In this document: positions 23,158 through 34,751 of the stretch, piece after piece
How the letters are laid out: the number at the start of each line of letters is the position of its first letter
Numbering within the stretch: the stretch's first letter is position 1
Source: Arachis hypogaea
Taxonomy: Eukaryota; Streptophyta; Magnoliopsida; Fabales; Fabaceae
DNA: 64,000 nt
Assembly: GCF_003086295.3 (NCBI RefSeq)
Contig: NC_092047.1
Span: 118,088,449-118,152,448 of the forward strand
Direction of reading: 5' to 3'
Translations under genes and position numbers: made by a program
Notes under the pieces: generated by a model
The model's database searches: none
Seen by the model: the letters and a program-made list of their open reading frames with translations, nothing else
What the model was told of the DNA's origin: nothing

Positions 23158-23166
23158 TGAGTCACC
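23158..23166 (+). promoter_or_regulatory. TGAGTCACC box before the F-box copy at 23209
   Basis: It is the class II upstream motif, here retained immediately 3' of the LINE A poly-A tail. All upstream sequence has been displaced by about 4 kb. Confidence 0.35.
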
Positions 23167-23208
23167 TTGGTTAAATCATTAACCTAACATTTGATCCATC
23201 ATCTTTCC

Positions 23209-24435
23209 ATGGGTTGGATGGATTTGCCTGTGGAATTGTTGGAATTAATTTTCCAAAGGCTATGTTTGGATGATGCCATGAATTGTCGTGCTGCATGTCG
23301 CTCTTGGCGAAAGGCCGTTGACGCCATATTTTCATCTCAGCTTCCATTAATGCTCTCTCTTTCAAAACGGTGTGAAAACAACTATGGAAGCTTATCCGCC
23401 CCATGGAGCAACCATGATTCCACCGTGCTGACTCAAACATGGCCCCAAGGAATCAAAGCTGAAGATGTCGATAGGGTTCACTCGGTGCAAGGGTGGTTGA
23501 TGTTCAATATATTTCATTATGTGAGCGACAAGGACCAAACTTTCTCTGAGCTTTCATTTTTCAACCCGTTTTCTCGTGCCAGATTCAAGCTTCCAAAACT
23601 GTTCTTGTTTTCTGGAAAGCCGTCTTATTATCAAGTTCGTGTTGCATTCAATTCTGCACCACCGGGATCTGAGGAGTTCGTTGTTGCTTTCTTGTGTGTG
23701 TTTAACTATCAAAAAGAATTGTACGACTTCATGAGACCAAAACATATGAAGCAAAGGCTAGCTTTTATCAAAGTCAAGCAATGATCATGGATAGAATCCA
23801 TTGAAGCCGCTGAAATCTTCTATGATATTGAAGTTCATGGTGATAATAAACTGTATGGTCTTACCGTCAAACATAACACAAGTGTTGTGTTCGTGTTTAC
23901 CCTAGATAATTATCGTGATGATCATGTCGTCGAACGATTGGTTATGCTAAATACCATAGAAGGTATTGTTCCTGGCACATTTGTTGTTGATTTCGAATTG
24001 TTCAAACGAAGTCATCAGATGGTAATGGACACTAGCACTGGGGAGTTGTTGCTAGTTCGTCATTTGGGAAGTAGATGTTTCTACGACTTATCAGTTCGTA
24101 CAAAAGGGTTTAGTGTTTTTAAGTTGGACAGAAGCAATCTTAAATGGTGTGAAATTTTTGATATTGGTGATCGTTTCTTGTTCTGGGATTTCACCAAGGT
24201 GAGTCTTGTGTCTGCTAAGGGACTCAGACTTGCAGAAGAGTTTAAGAGGGGCAACTGCATATTTTTTTGCCATGTAAATACTCGCTGCCAGCAGCCGCCA
24301 TATCGATTTAGTGATGGATTTAAAGAACATGATATGGGAGTCTTCTTCTTGGCTGATAGAACCATTAGTCATTTTCCAATTAGTTCTTCTTTGTCGATTT
24401 CACGTCGAAACATGTGGTTCAGTCCTGCTCCTTAA
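23209..24435 (+). pseudogene. F-box/DUF295 gene (copy 4) with a single nonsense codon
   Basis: It is full length (409 codons from MGWMDLPVELLELIFQ) and has only one visible lesion: TGA at 23782-23784 in AAGCAATGATCATGG, where all sister genes read AAGCAAGGATCATGG (Gly to stop). After it the same frame stays open to TAA 24433-24435 and ends with the standard NMWFSPAP. A truncated product would keep the F-box and about 150 further residues but lose the DUF295-like end. The upstream ATG-less frame to 23191 is leader. 3' flank type B. Confidence 0.88.
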
Positions 24436-25989
24436 TTATTTTGATAAGAAATTTAAGTTCTTGATTCCATTCTCTTATTTTTCTTGTTATTTTATTGTGT
24501 GAAGAAATATATGTTACAATTTGTTATATCTTAATTTTAATTTGGTAAAAAATTTATTAGCATGACGTTTATTTGATCTGGGAAATAGAAGATCAATGAT
24601 TAAAATTAAAAAAAAAATATATATTTACTGTTTAAGAAAATATTTTTATAAACTTTTTTGATGTAAAACCCATCTTTCTTTTTACTGAAAATCATAAAAA
24701 TGAGATGCATTTTTAATTCCATGTAAACAATATCAGTTTATCAAATATGATAAATTAATGTGCTAAATTAGCATGCTAATAATGAAAATGAGTTGAAAAA
24801 TTAACGCGAATATCGATTATAATTTTAAACATTAATATTAAGTTAATTAAAATTTTATGAGTCAATTCGAGTTCCACTTTAAACTTGAAAATCTAAATTA
24901 AATATTAACTTGAAAATTTTATTTTTATTCGAACAAAGTCTCACAAAAGTATATTATATTTTGACTATTCAAGTAGTATTTACTAAGACAAAACCGGTTT
25001 AATTTTTCACATACAAATACAAAAGGATAAAAATTTGTGTCCAATGATAAAGAGGATACAAATTTATTTATTTATTTTTTTTTTTTCATAAAATTCTGAA
25101 AATAAAGCATTTAAGATGAAAACAAAAAATAAAAATACAACTAAATCCAAGACAAAACTCTTTATTCTTATTATTCTTGTTATCATGACAATTTATGGTT
25201 TGATCTTAATTTTGACATAGCATAATGTTTATTTATCTTGATTTATTCTTGCATCTATATAGGCAACTAATATGAACAGGTTAGCCACCAACCATACTAT
25301 ATGTAAATACACAAGTTTTAACCTTTTACCTAACTTTAAATTTGTTCATTTGACCATGTATGTTTAGTTGTTTACATTCCTCCAAAAATTCACCATACAA
25401 CCTTAGCTTCCATAGCTTATTTGATTTAATCTTGAACATTTTTTACAAATGATCCTTCTTCAAACTTCTATCACTTATAGGAAGTCACAATTTGATCATC
25501 TTGTGTCTAAATTAATTTTAATTTTTTCACACTAGTATGATAGTTCACTTGTTACCATAAATTAAGGATAATACAATTTTCAATTTAGGTACTTCTTTCT
25601 AACATATTTTCACCATTGTTGTGGTAAGGACAAAAACTATGTTAAAATCCCTGACATTCTCATTCCCTTAGAGTCCTGCCATAGTTCAAAGAATAATCCT
25701 TTTTCTTTTTTTTCTTCATTTTTCCAGAACATGCAAATGCAAGTTATTGATGAAATGTTGCAATCTTTTATACCTCTCAGACCTCGCTCTAAGCCTAAGA
25801 TAGCCCTTTCCTTCTTGCTAACTTATAGCCTCCAAAGTTCTCATCCGCTCCCAATTGCACTTGCTATCCTACAATGGACTCTGTGTTCTGGCTGCTTTCC
25901 AGTTTCTCAGACACATGTTCTCCTCACTTCTGTTTGGTTGGTGTTTTCCAATTCTCTTTAATACTGACGATATTTAATTTTCCTTTTCA
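24436..25989. other. Type B 3' flank joined to a further flank block
   Basis: No gene is seen. From about 25080 it is the long flank also found at 34020-34500, 40100-40640 and 58370-58560 (CCATTGTTGTGGTAAGGACA). The ORF at 25731-25961 has no recognised domain. It may be unspliced sequence next to the ABCA relic that follows. Confidence 0.4.
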
Positions 25990-26315
25990 GGATTCCATTT
26001 CTTCCGAGAGAATAACTATGGAATTCAGTTTGTGTTTTATTTTATCTATGTAAACTTACAAATTGCCTTTGCAATTCTGGTGGCTGCCCTGTTTTTGAAT
26101 GTTAAGACTGCTACAGGTTTGATCAAATTCGTTTCTGAAATTGTAGAGTCTATAATTATTTATACATGCTTTCAAAATTTAATTTCTTTTATTCATATCT
26201 GATTAATGGCCTGTGTTTTTCATAATTGCAGTTACAGCATATATAGTTGTCTTCGGAACTGGACTGGTAGCTGCCTTTCTTTTCCCAGATTTGATGAAGA
26301 ATGATCTATTTCCAA
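25990..26315 (+). pseudogene. ABCA-family transporter, two membrane-domain exons (relic)
   Basis: Exon 1 (about 25991-26116) and exon 2 (26232-26315) are bounded by AG and GT and share phase across the intron (Val codon split). Together they encode FFRENNYGIQFVFYFIYVN, LQIAFAILVAALF, VKTATV and YIVVFGTGLVAAFLFP. This is the end of the transmembrane domain of plant ABC transporter A family members (FFT.NDYSIQ, INLQIA, VKIATVVGYIYVFG in relatives). Both exons are open. The nucleotide-binding domain and all other exons are absent between two F-box copies, so this is probably a captured or left-over gene piece. Confidence 0.7.
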
Positions 26316-26324
26316 GTAAGTTAA

Positions 26325-26600
26325 ATGGCTGAAGAAGGAACATTTCATATTCAAGGCGAGAATGAATATGCTAAGGTTTTGGGGGGTTTGGGTGCGTGTA
26401 ATACACACTCATTTAATGGAATTGGGTTTTTTTGTGATGGAGCAGCTTGGTTGGACTTGAATGAAAAATTACATAGATGTGTTGGAGAAAACTCGATATA
26501 GCATTAAGGCTGAATTTGACAATTTTGAGGGGAACTCAAGGAGGAGAAGGAAGCAACGGGATTCTAAGAAGGATCTGTTGACTGAATTGTTTGAGACAAG
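26325..26600 (+). pseudogene. Unrecognised exon-like coding piece
   Basis: An ATG at 26325 opens 58 codons (MAEEGTFHIQGENEYAK ... FFCDGAAWLDLNEKLH) to TAG 26499. A second frame from about 26485 continues with RYSIKAEFDNFEG, RRRRKQRDSKK and DLLTELFET. Composition is coding-like and the second segment looks as if it follows a frameshift. I do not recognise the protein. It may be part of an old gene whose further exon is at 27052-27144. Confidence 0.35.
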
Positions 26601-26700
26601 TATACTTGACCTATCTGACTGTGTGCTCATAACTTCAATGATATGACAGATTACTTTGATGTACACACTCTAAAATATTTTTGAGACGCATGATCATGAT

Positions 26701-26718
26701 ATGTGTGTGTGTGTGTTG
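26701..26718. repeat. (GT)n microsatellite
   Basis: A run of about eight GT units (ATGTGTGTGTGTGTGTTG). Confidence 0.7.
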
Positions 26719-27051
26719 TGGTGGGGTAATGGCATTGGTTCTGGATTGTTTAGACAAAAGGTCCCTCTTGTGCACAGTTAAATATAATTCTATTAATTTC
26801 CTCTTCTGTCTGTGTAATTTGTCTCATTCTCCTTCCTAATTTAATCTTTTCTCCCAAAAGAAATAATGTAGATATCTTAAGAGTTTAGTGTTCTAAACTT
26901 CATAGCTCATTAATAATTTTCGTCTTCTCTTGCAATTAGTGATAAGAATTATATTTTGTTACTTCTTTCTGGTAATAATTGGCTCATTCCTTGCCCTTTT
27001 TACTATGTAGATATAATAATATAATGCTTATACATATCTTTGTTCTTACAG

Positions 27052-27144
27052 GATATTGATGTAGATACTCATTACAAAAATTATAGCGTAGGTGTTAGAA
27101 AATCTCTTGATGCTTGGTCAGGTTCACAGATTGATTTGGGTCTG
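27052..27144 (+). pseudogene. Unrecognised 31-codon exon with clean splice sites
   Basis: It is preceded by TTGTTCTTACAG and followed by GTATGT. All 31 codons are open (DIDVDTHYKNYSVG, SLDAWSGSQIDLGL). The clean boundaries and coding-like composition suggest a true exon of a former gene. The family is not recognised. No other exon is convincing up to the next F-box leader. Confidence 0.4.
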
Positions 27145-27489
27145 GTATGTATTGCTCATTTTCAACAAAGGACGACACTAGTGTGCAGCATTAATATGAA
27201 CAAATGAGGGAATGAAAAAGCTGAAACTCAACTAAAATGTTATGTTAGGCTTGGAAAAATTGATGAATTGCAACTTGTTAGTCAAGTTTAATTGCTTTCC
27301 TTTTAGAATTTTTTCTGCATAAGTTTTCAAATTTCTAATCCCTTGAACCTACGTATATCTTAACACTGCTTTATTATTTAATAATTCTCAAGAATTTTTT
27401 TTAAACAACCTAAACAATAAATTAAAAAAAAGTTAATTTTAATTTTAAAATTTAAATCAAATTTAAAATTAATTATATATAATCCTTAT

Positions 27490-27709
27490 TTTAAATTTGA
27501 TTTTCAATACCTACAAACCTTTCCTCCCACATCCGCACAGCGCCCCACCACTGTTCCCCACAACCCCTCGCCTTCTCTCGAGCCACCGCACTCGTTCTGG
27601 CTTTCTCGTGCATCTGCGGCCACCGCACGCATCCGTGCTTCGTTGCGCCTCCCCAACTGCAGCCCAGCCTCGTTGCGCCTCCAACTAACATTTTATCCAT
27701 CATCTTCCG
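27490..27709 (+). promoter_or_regulatory. Class I C-rich leader of the F-box gene at 27710
   Basis: It matches the leaders at 6506 and 9951 (CCTTTCCTCCCACA ... GCAGCCCAGCCTCGTTGCGC) and ends with CTAACATTTTATCCATC before the ATG. The AT-rich block before it (27360-27490) matches 3550-3658 and 9790-9950. Confidence 0.5.
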
Positions 27710-28993
27710 ATGGGTTGGATGGATTTGCCTCTGGAACTGTCGGAATTAATTTTCCAAAGGCTATGTTTGGATGATGCCATGAATTGTCGTGCCATATGCC
27801 GCTCTTGGCGAAAGGCCGCTGACGGCATATTTTCATCTCAGCTTCCATTGATGCTCTCTCTTTCAACACCATCTGCAACTCCATACACCTGGCCATGGAT
27901 CTTAAAATCAGATAACAACAACTTTGGAAGCTTATCCGCCCCATGGAGCAACCATGATTCCACTGTGCTGACTCAAACATGGCCCCAAGGAATCAACCGT
28001 ATCGATAATAGGGTTCACTCGGTGCATGGTTGGTTGATGTTCAATATATTTCATTATGCGAGCGACAAGGACCAAACATTCTCTGAGCTTTCATTCTTCA
28101 ACCCGTTTTCTCGTGCCAGTTTCAAGCTTCCAAAGCTGTTCTTGTTTTCTGGAAGGCCGTGCTATCATCAAGTTCGTGTTGCATTCAATTCTGCACCACC
28201 GGGGTCTGAGGAGTTCGTTGTTGCTTTATTGTGTGTGTTTAGCTATCAAGAAAATGTGTTAATGAGACCAGAACATATGAAGCGAAAGCTAGCTTTTATC
28301 AAATTCAAGCAAGGATCATGGATTGAATTGGAACCCATTGAAACCGCTGAAATCTTCTATGATATTGAAGTTCATGGTGATAATAAACTGTATGGTCTTA
28401 CCGTCAAACATAAAACAAGTGTTGTGTTCGTGTTTACCGTCGGAGATAATTATCGTGATGATCATGTCGTTGAACGATTGGTTATGCTAAATACCATAGC
28501 AGATATTCCTGTTGGAAGATTTAATTTTTGTCGTACATCCTTCAAACCAAGGCATCAGATGGTAATGGACACTAGCACAGGGGAGTTGTTGCTAGTTCGT
28601 CATGATAGATGGGATGTTCTAAGTAGATGTTATGATTTAATTTGTACCAGGGGGTTTCGTGTTTTTAAGTTGGACAGAAGCATTCTTAGATGGTGTGAGG
28701 TTTTTGATATTGGTGATCGTTTTTTGTTCTGGGATTACACTAAGGTGAGTCTTGTGTCTTCTAAGGAATTCAGAGTTGCAGAACGGTTTAAGAGGGGCAA
28801 CTGCATCTTTTTCTGTCATGCAAATACTCATAGGGAGTGGAAATCTCCAAAACCAGATATTCAAGATCAATTTCGATTTAAAGAACATGATATTGGTGTC
28901 TTCTTCTTGGCCGATAGAACCATTAGCCATTTTCCAATTAGTTCTTCTTTGCCATTCTCGCTTCTGAACATGTGGTTCCGTCCTGTTCCTTAG
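27710..28993 (+). CDS. F-box protein with DUF295-like C-terminal region (copy 5, intact)
   Basis: A single exon of 427 residues starts MGWMDLPLELSELIFQRL. The F-box covers about residues 4-44. The variable segment is long (TPSATPYTWPWILKSDNNN). The C-terminal DUF295-like region ends VFFLADRTISHF ... NMWFRPVP, a slightly divergent version of the family's SPAP end. Class I leader, type A 3' flank. A Mutator-like element inserted only 60 bases past the stop may supply or disturb the polyadenylation region. Predicted SCF substrate receptor; target unknown. Confidence 0.87.
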   Translation: MGWMDLPLELSELIFQRLCLDDAMNCRAICRSWRKAADGIFSSQLPLMLSLSTPSATPYTWPWILKSDNNNFGSLSAPWSNHDSTVLTQTWPQGINRIDNRVHSVHGWLMFNIFHYASDKDQTFSELSFFNPFSRASFKLPKLFLFSGRPCYHQVRVAFNSAPPGSEEFVVALLCVFSYQENVLMRPEHMKRKLAFIKFKQGSWIELEPIETAEIFYDIEVHGDNKLYGLTVKHKTSVVFVFTVGDNYRDDHVVERLVMLNTIADIPVGRFNFCRTSFKPRHQMVMDTSTGELLLVRHDRWDVLSRCYDLICTRGFRVFKLDRSILRWCEVFDIGDRFLFWDYTKVSLVSSKEFRVAERFKRGNCIFFCHANTHREWKSPKPDIQDQFRFKEHDIGVFFLADRTISHFPISSSLPFSLLNMWFRPVP

Positions 28994-29053
28994 TTAGTTT
29001 GATAAGAAACTAGGCCACTCTTGGTTTGTATTTTCATTTTGAGTGTTGAGGAA

Positions 29054-31004
29054 GGTGGAAATTCACCTGCAGTCCACTGTAGGTGAAGTTGCTTCTGGAT
29101 GGATGGTTGACACGTGTTACTATATGATTTAAAAAAAAAACTGATTTATTTTATACAAATGGTTTATTTAAAAGAATCGGTTTAAATAGATCAAATAACT
29201 GCCTTTAAAATAATTTCAATTCTTTCTGCGTGTTATTCCTAAATTCTTAACAGATAAATTTGGTATGTTCTTCTTCTTCATTCTTATTGACCAATTTTTC
29301 TTTAAATTTATCTGAAATTTTTATTTATTTAATTTTCGTCAAATATATGTATACAAATTGTTTGAAAAAGTAACATTTAGTATTCTGAAAAAGAAACAAA
29401 ATTCACGTTTTTTTTATAAGAATGGCATAAATAGTATCATCTGTCCTTTTTTTTATCTCTGTTTCTATCTTCTTGATGAGCTTTGTTTTGTTTCCCATAA
29501 CTTACATTTTCAGTTGCTTTTAAATTAAGTTGTAAACAGATTTTAAATTAAGCTTTAAAAATATGTTCAATTACAAATTTACTGTTAAATTAAATTTCAT
29601 GGTAATCAATCAATTAACTTTTATTTTACTAATAAATTATTTTCATGCAAATTATTGTTGATTTTTCAATATTATTCTATAAATAAATTATTTTTTTAAG
29701 ATAATAAGACGATAATTTACTTGTCTAGAAATTATGATTTCATTATCATGCACGTTTTTGTGTTTTTACTTACTAACTAGAATTTATTTTTAATAAAATT
29801 AGAATTTATTTTCAATAAAATAAAAGTATCTAATCAAAATATTAATTTAGTCTCTTTAAATAATTGAACATAATTTTTAATAAAATTTTTTAAAATAAAA
29901 TCAACCCAAGAATAGAGGCAAAAAAAGAACAACTAATGAAAATATTTATTTTGGCATTGCCATCAAGAATAGGATAGCCATAGAAAAAATCCAACCAAAT
30001 AAAAAGGACCTAACTCATACAATTAAACTACCATCATATCATCACAATAAACTATAACATCACCAACTAAAGAGACATGCAACAAATATGGAAGAAATCA
30101 TGCCAAAATTTCAACTATGCTCATGTTATCAAACAGTCCACATTATACCATAATTACATTTTTGTCTTCTACCACATGAAATTGCGATGAATTATCTTGA
30201 CATTTATCATATCTTCCTTAGACTTGTAAAGAATCTCTATTTTCATTTTTTCTTTCTTCATATTAACCAACTCTGTTAAACACGATTCCCACAAAATTAT
30301 TAACACCAAATTTCAAAGCTAATATTTTCTACGTATTCCATTTGCTAGTACAATTATTTCTTTAAAAAAATAAAAAAGATAAATACATTCTACACATATC
30401 TTTTAGGTTTTTTATTTAAATAAAATAAAAAAAGATTAATTTTATTTGATTCTTTTAGATTAAATTCAAAAACGTGAATCTTCTAAATCTATTAATACAT
30501 AAATTGTGTTAGAGTAATGTGTATTAAATATTATATTAAACACCACAATCTAGGATAATTTATGTATCAAATTGCCGAAGATGTGAGCAGTAGAACTCCC
30601 AAAATTGTTGTCTAATGTCCAATCAATTTCATCTTGAATATCAAAATGGTGTGATGACATAAACATGTACGTATTTATTAAATAATTTTCATCATTCACA
30701 GAGGAATGAATAAAAACATAAATTAAGAAATACATTTGAAATAATAAATTTGATTAAGAAATATAAATAAGAAGAACATACCTAATTGAAAGTTTGATAT
30801 TAGTTCTGAAAAAGAGATTGGAAGAGAACGGAATGTGTGAAAACGAAGAAGAAGGGAATAAAAGTAACCGTTTGGTCCAATTTAAACTTTTTTTTAAATA
30901 AACCATTTATATAAAATAAACCGATTTTTTTAAACCATATAGTAACACATGTCAAACATTTAGAAGCAACTTCACCTGCAGTCGACTGCAGGTAAGTTTC
31001 TGCC
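29054..31004. mobile_element. Mutator-like element with palindromic terminal repeats
   Basis: Exact 9-bp duplications GTTGAGGAA lie at 29045-29053 and 31005-31013. The unfilled site is seen after other type A copies (GAGTTGAGGAATGCTACTC near 35140). The inverted ends (GGTGGAAATTCACCTGCAG left; GGCAGAAACTTACCTGCAG in complement on the right) match for over 110 bases. Each holds a palindrome of the form CACCTGCAGTCGACTGCAGG. There is no transposase in the 1951-bp body. A relative lies inverted at 58566-60390. Confidence 0.85.
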
Positions 31005-31013
31005 GTTGAGGAA

Positions 31014-32202
31014 TACTACTCATCATCAGAATTTATTATTTTTTGTTATCAATTAGTTATTAATATTAAAACGTATGTGTTAAGTCACAAAAAAAAGTAT
31101 GTATTAAAATATATTGTTGGGTTACTAAATCAAAGTAATTAGGTTGATAGTCAAAATAATTACCAAAAATAATATATTCTAATAATTTTTTAACATTTTC
31201 TGTTTAGAGTTTCTTTATTTTAGAATTTTATCGAAAATAAAAACAAAAAAAATATATTTTTTTTTATAAAATTCTAAAAATAAAGCATTCAAGATGAAAC
31301 AAAAAATGAAAATACAACTAAACGCAATGCAAAACCCTTCATTCTTATTATTCTTTGTTATGACGACAATTTGTGGTATGGTTTTAATTTTGACATAGCA
31401 TAATGTTTATTTATTTTTATTTATTCTTGCATTTATATTGATAACTAAATAAATTAGTCACCACATATCTATCTGAACAATACAACTTTTAACACGTTGC
31501 AATCTGAACGTAAATACACAAATTGTATTCCAACAAATTTATATTCAAAGTTTAACCAGTTTTTCTCTAACATCTTATAAAATAGGATGGCCTATTAATA
31601 TGGCAGACATTAAAGCATATCACCGGAATAGAATATTATTGACCAAAATATTTAAAGTAAGACGAAATTGATATATAAGTTCGCAACTATACTGAATAAA
31701 TTCAAAATAAAAATTTTTTAAAATTGATTTGATTTAATTTAACTTAAAAATAAATTATTGTGTTTACTATTTAGAATTAATGATATAAAATTGTATAAAT
31801 TGATATAATAATTTAATTTTATATTATTTACCACACAATTTTTTATTACTAATATTCTTTTTTTATATTAATATCTAAAATGTAAAAATAATTTTTTACG
31901 TTTTAACACGTCAAATCATTTTCATTCTAACCAAATTTTATTTTAAAAAAAATTAAGTAATTTAAATTTAATTATAATCTTAATTCATGAAATTTATAAA
32001 TTAATTCAATTTTTATTTTAAAATTAAATCAATTTGAATTCAATTGTATTTTAAACATATCTTTAAATAACTTAACATGTTTGTTTAAAAAAAAAACTCA
32101 CTTACAATGGTAAAACATATATTTAAAACTCGTTTTGAGAGGTGAATCACGTTGATTAAATCATTAATCTAACATTTTATCCATCATCTTCCGGTGGGTT
32201 GG
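31014..32202. other. 3' flank of copy 5 continuing into a class II upstream block
   Basis: No gene is seen. Type A flank runs to about 31550, then the class II upstream block (TTTAAAACTCGTTTTGAGAG at about 32120) ends with TGAATCACG, a variant of the TGAGTCACC box, at 32143-32151. Confidence 0.45.
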
Positions 32203-33437
32203 ATGGATTTGCCTTTGGAATTGTTGGAATTAATTTTCCAAATGCTATGTTTGGATGATGCCATGAATTGTCGTGCCACATGCCGCTCCTGGCGAAAGGC
32301 CGCTGACGCCATATTTTCATCTCAGCTTCCATTGATGCTATCTCTTTCATCACCATCTACATCTTATCTTCATACATCTGGCCATGGATCTTAAAATCAG
32401 ATAACAACTTCTTTGGAAGCTTATCCGCCCCATGGAGTAACCATTATTCCACTGTGCTGACTGAAAAATGGCCGCATGGAATCAACCATAACGATAATAG
32501 GGTTCACTCGGTGCAAGGTTGGTTGATGTTCAATATATTTCATTATGAGTGGGCCACGGGCCAAAGTTTCTCTGAGCTTTCATTCTTCAACCCGTTTTCT
32601 CGAGCCAGATTCAAGCTTCCAAAACTGTTCTTGTTTTCTAGAGAGCCGTGTTATTATCAAGTTCGTGTTGCATTCAATTCGGCACCACTGGGGTCTGAGG
32701 AGTTCGTTGTTGCTTTCTTGTGTGTGGTTAGCCATCAAGAAAATAAGAAGCAAAGGCTAGCTTTTATCAAATTGAAGCAAGGATCATGGATTGAATCCAT
32801 TGAAACCGATGAAATCTTTTATGATATTGAAGTTCATGACGATAATAAACTGTATGGTCTTACCTTCAAACATGGAACAAGCGTTGTATTCGTGTTTACC
32901 CTCGGAGATAATCATCGTGATAATCATGTCGTTGAACGATTGGTTATGCTAAATACCATACAAGATACAGATGCTCTTGGCAGATTTATTTTCTCGTATG
33001 CATCCTTCAAACGAAGTCATCAGATGGTAATGGACACTAGCACCGGGGAGCTGTTAATAGTTCGTCATGATTTAAATGCATCAGTTCGAAATGGATGTTA
33101 CGACTCAATTCGTACAAAAGGGTTTAGTGTTTTTAAGTTGGACAGAAGTAATCTTAGATGGTGTGAGGTTTTTGATATTGGTGATCGTTTTTTGTTTTGG
33201 GATTTCACAAAGGTGAGTCTTGTATCTGCTAAGGGACTCAGACTTGCAGAACAGTTTAAGAGCGGTAATTGCATCTTCTTCTCCCATGCAAGTACTAGCC
33301 AGCAGTGTCCAGGTAGTCAAATTCAAGAACATGATATGGGAGTCTTTTTCTTGGCTGATAAAACTATTAGCCGTTTTTCAATTAGTTTTTCTTTGCCGTT
33401 TTCACTTCTGAACATGTGGTTTAATGCTGTTCCTTAA
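32203..33437 (+). pseudogene. F-box/DUF295 gene (copy 6) with a 5-bp frameshifting insertion
   Basis: The F-box half reads normally from MDLPLELLELIFQ (ATG 32203; the upstream ATG of MGW is GTG here at 32194). In the variable segment CATCTTATCTTCATAC has five extra bases relative to sisters (TCTTCATAC), a short tandem duplication, which leads to TAA at 32392-32394. From there the +2 frame is open to TAA at 33435-33437, with full family motifs and the divergent end NMWFNAVP. Type C 3' flank. A product would contain only the F-box and a short tail. Confidence 0.87.
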
Positions 33438-34751
33438 TTGGTTTGATAGAAAAATCTAGTTTGTTTTTTTATTTTTATTTTTAGTATTTTTAACTTCTTA
33501 AAATTGTACCGAGAATAAAAATAGAAAATAGAATAATTTTATTGTTTTTATCTTCTTTTTTTTAATTCTAAAATAAAACATTCAAGATGAAAACACAAAA
33601 AATGAAAATACTACTAAACCCAAACAAATTTTTTATTCTTCTTCTTATTATTTTTTTATTAAAAATTGGGAGATTTCAACCCCGACTTCTTAACTGAGTA
33701 TGGAGAAACTATGTCATTTGAATTATACCTCTTTATCTTTATTATTCTTATTATTCTTGTTATCATGACAATGCAATTTGTGGTTTGATCTTAATTTTGA
33801 CATAGCATAATGTTTATTTATCTTGATTTGTTCTTGCATCTATATCAAAAATGCTATTAGTACACCAAAATTTGTTACTAAAATCAGCCACCAATGTATT
33901 TGTATATAAATATATATGTGATTTAATTTATTTTGAACGTATATTTATATTCCGGCATGTATTTTATACTCGTGACTAATTTTGGTAGCTAATTTTAGTG
34001 TACACATAACATAATTTCATCTATATTGGTAACTAATATGAAGAAGTTAGCCACTACATTTTCATGTGAGCACTGCCTCTAACTTGCTATAACATGTATG
34101 TGAATACACAAATTGCATCTATAATAAATCTATAACTGTAATGCAACTAAGCCACCAACCATACTATATGCAAATACACAAGTTTTAACTTTTTACCTAA
34201 CAGATAACACTTTTAATATGATCCTTGTTCATTTGACCATGTATTACACTCCTCAAAAATTCACCATACAACCTTAGCTTATTTGATTAAATCCTGAACA
34301 TTTTTGACAAATAATCCCTTCTTCAAACTTCTATCACTTGTAGGAAGTCACAATTTGATCATCTTGTGTCCAAATTAATTTTAATTTTTTTCATACTAGT
34401 ATGATAGTTCACTTGTTTACCATAAATTAAGGATAATACAATTTACAATTTAGGTACTTCTTTTTAACATATTTTCACCATTGTTGTGGTAATTAAGGAC
34501 AATGTGATGTGCGAAACAAAAATTAACAAAAAAAAAAAGGACGTTAAGCAAATGTAGGATTTGAATCTAAACTTGTGTATGTAGCCATTCACTTATTAAC
34601 TAACAATAAACTCTTAAATATAGTTACTTCAAATATTGCACTCCAAGATAAACTACATATATGCTGGTTTGGTAAAAGCTTTTTTAAATGATTTAACATA
34701 TTTGATTAAAAAATAAAAATAAAAACTCACATACAATTGTGAAGTATATAT
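33438..34751. other. Type C 3' flank with a SINE, then a shared flank block
   Basis: No gene is seen. It is collinear with 17552-18060, including a reverse SINE at the same site (about 33660-33745), and then with 25270-25640 and 40280-40640. Confidence 0.45.
33660..33745 (-). mobile_element. tRNA-derived SINE copy 3 (same site as copy 2)
   Basis: A decayed reverse copy of the 90-bp SINE family at the same position of the type C flank as 17782-17868. It therefore predates the split of those two F-box copies. Confidence 0.6.
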
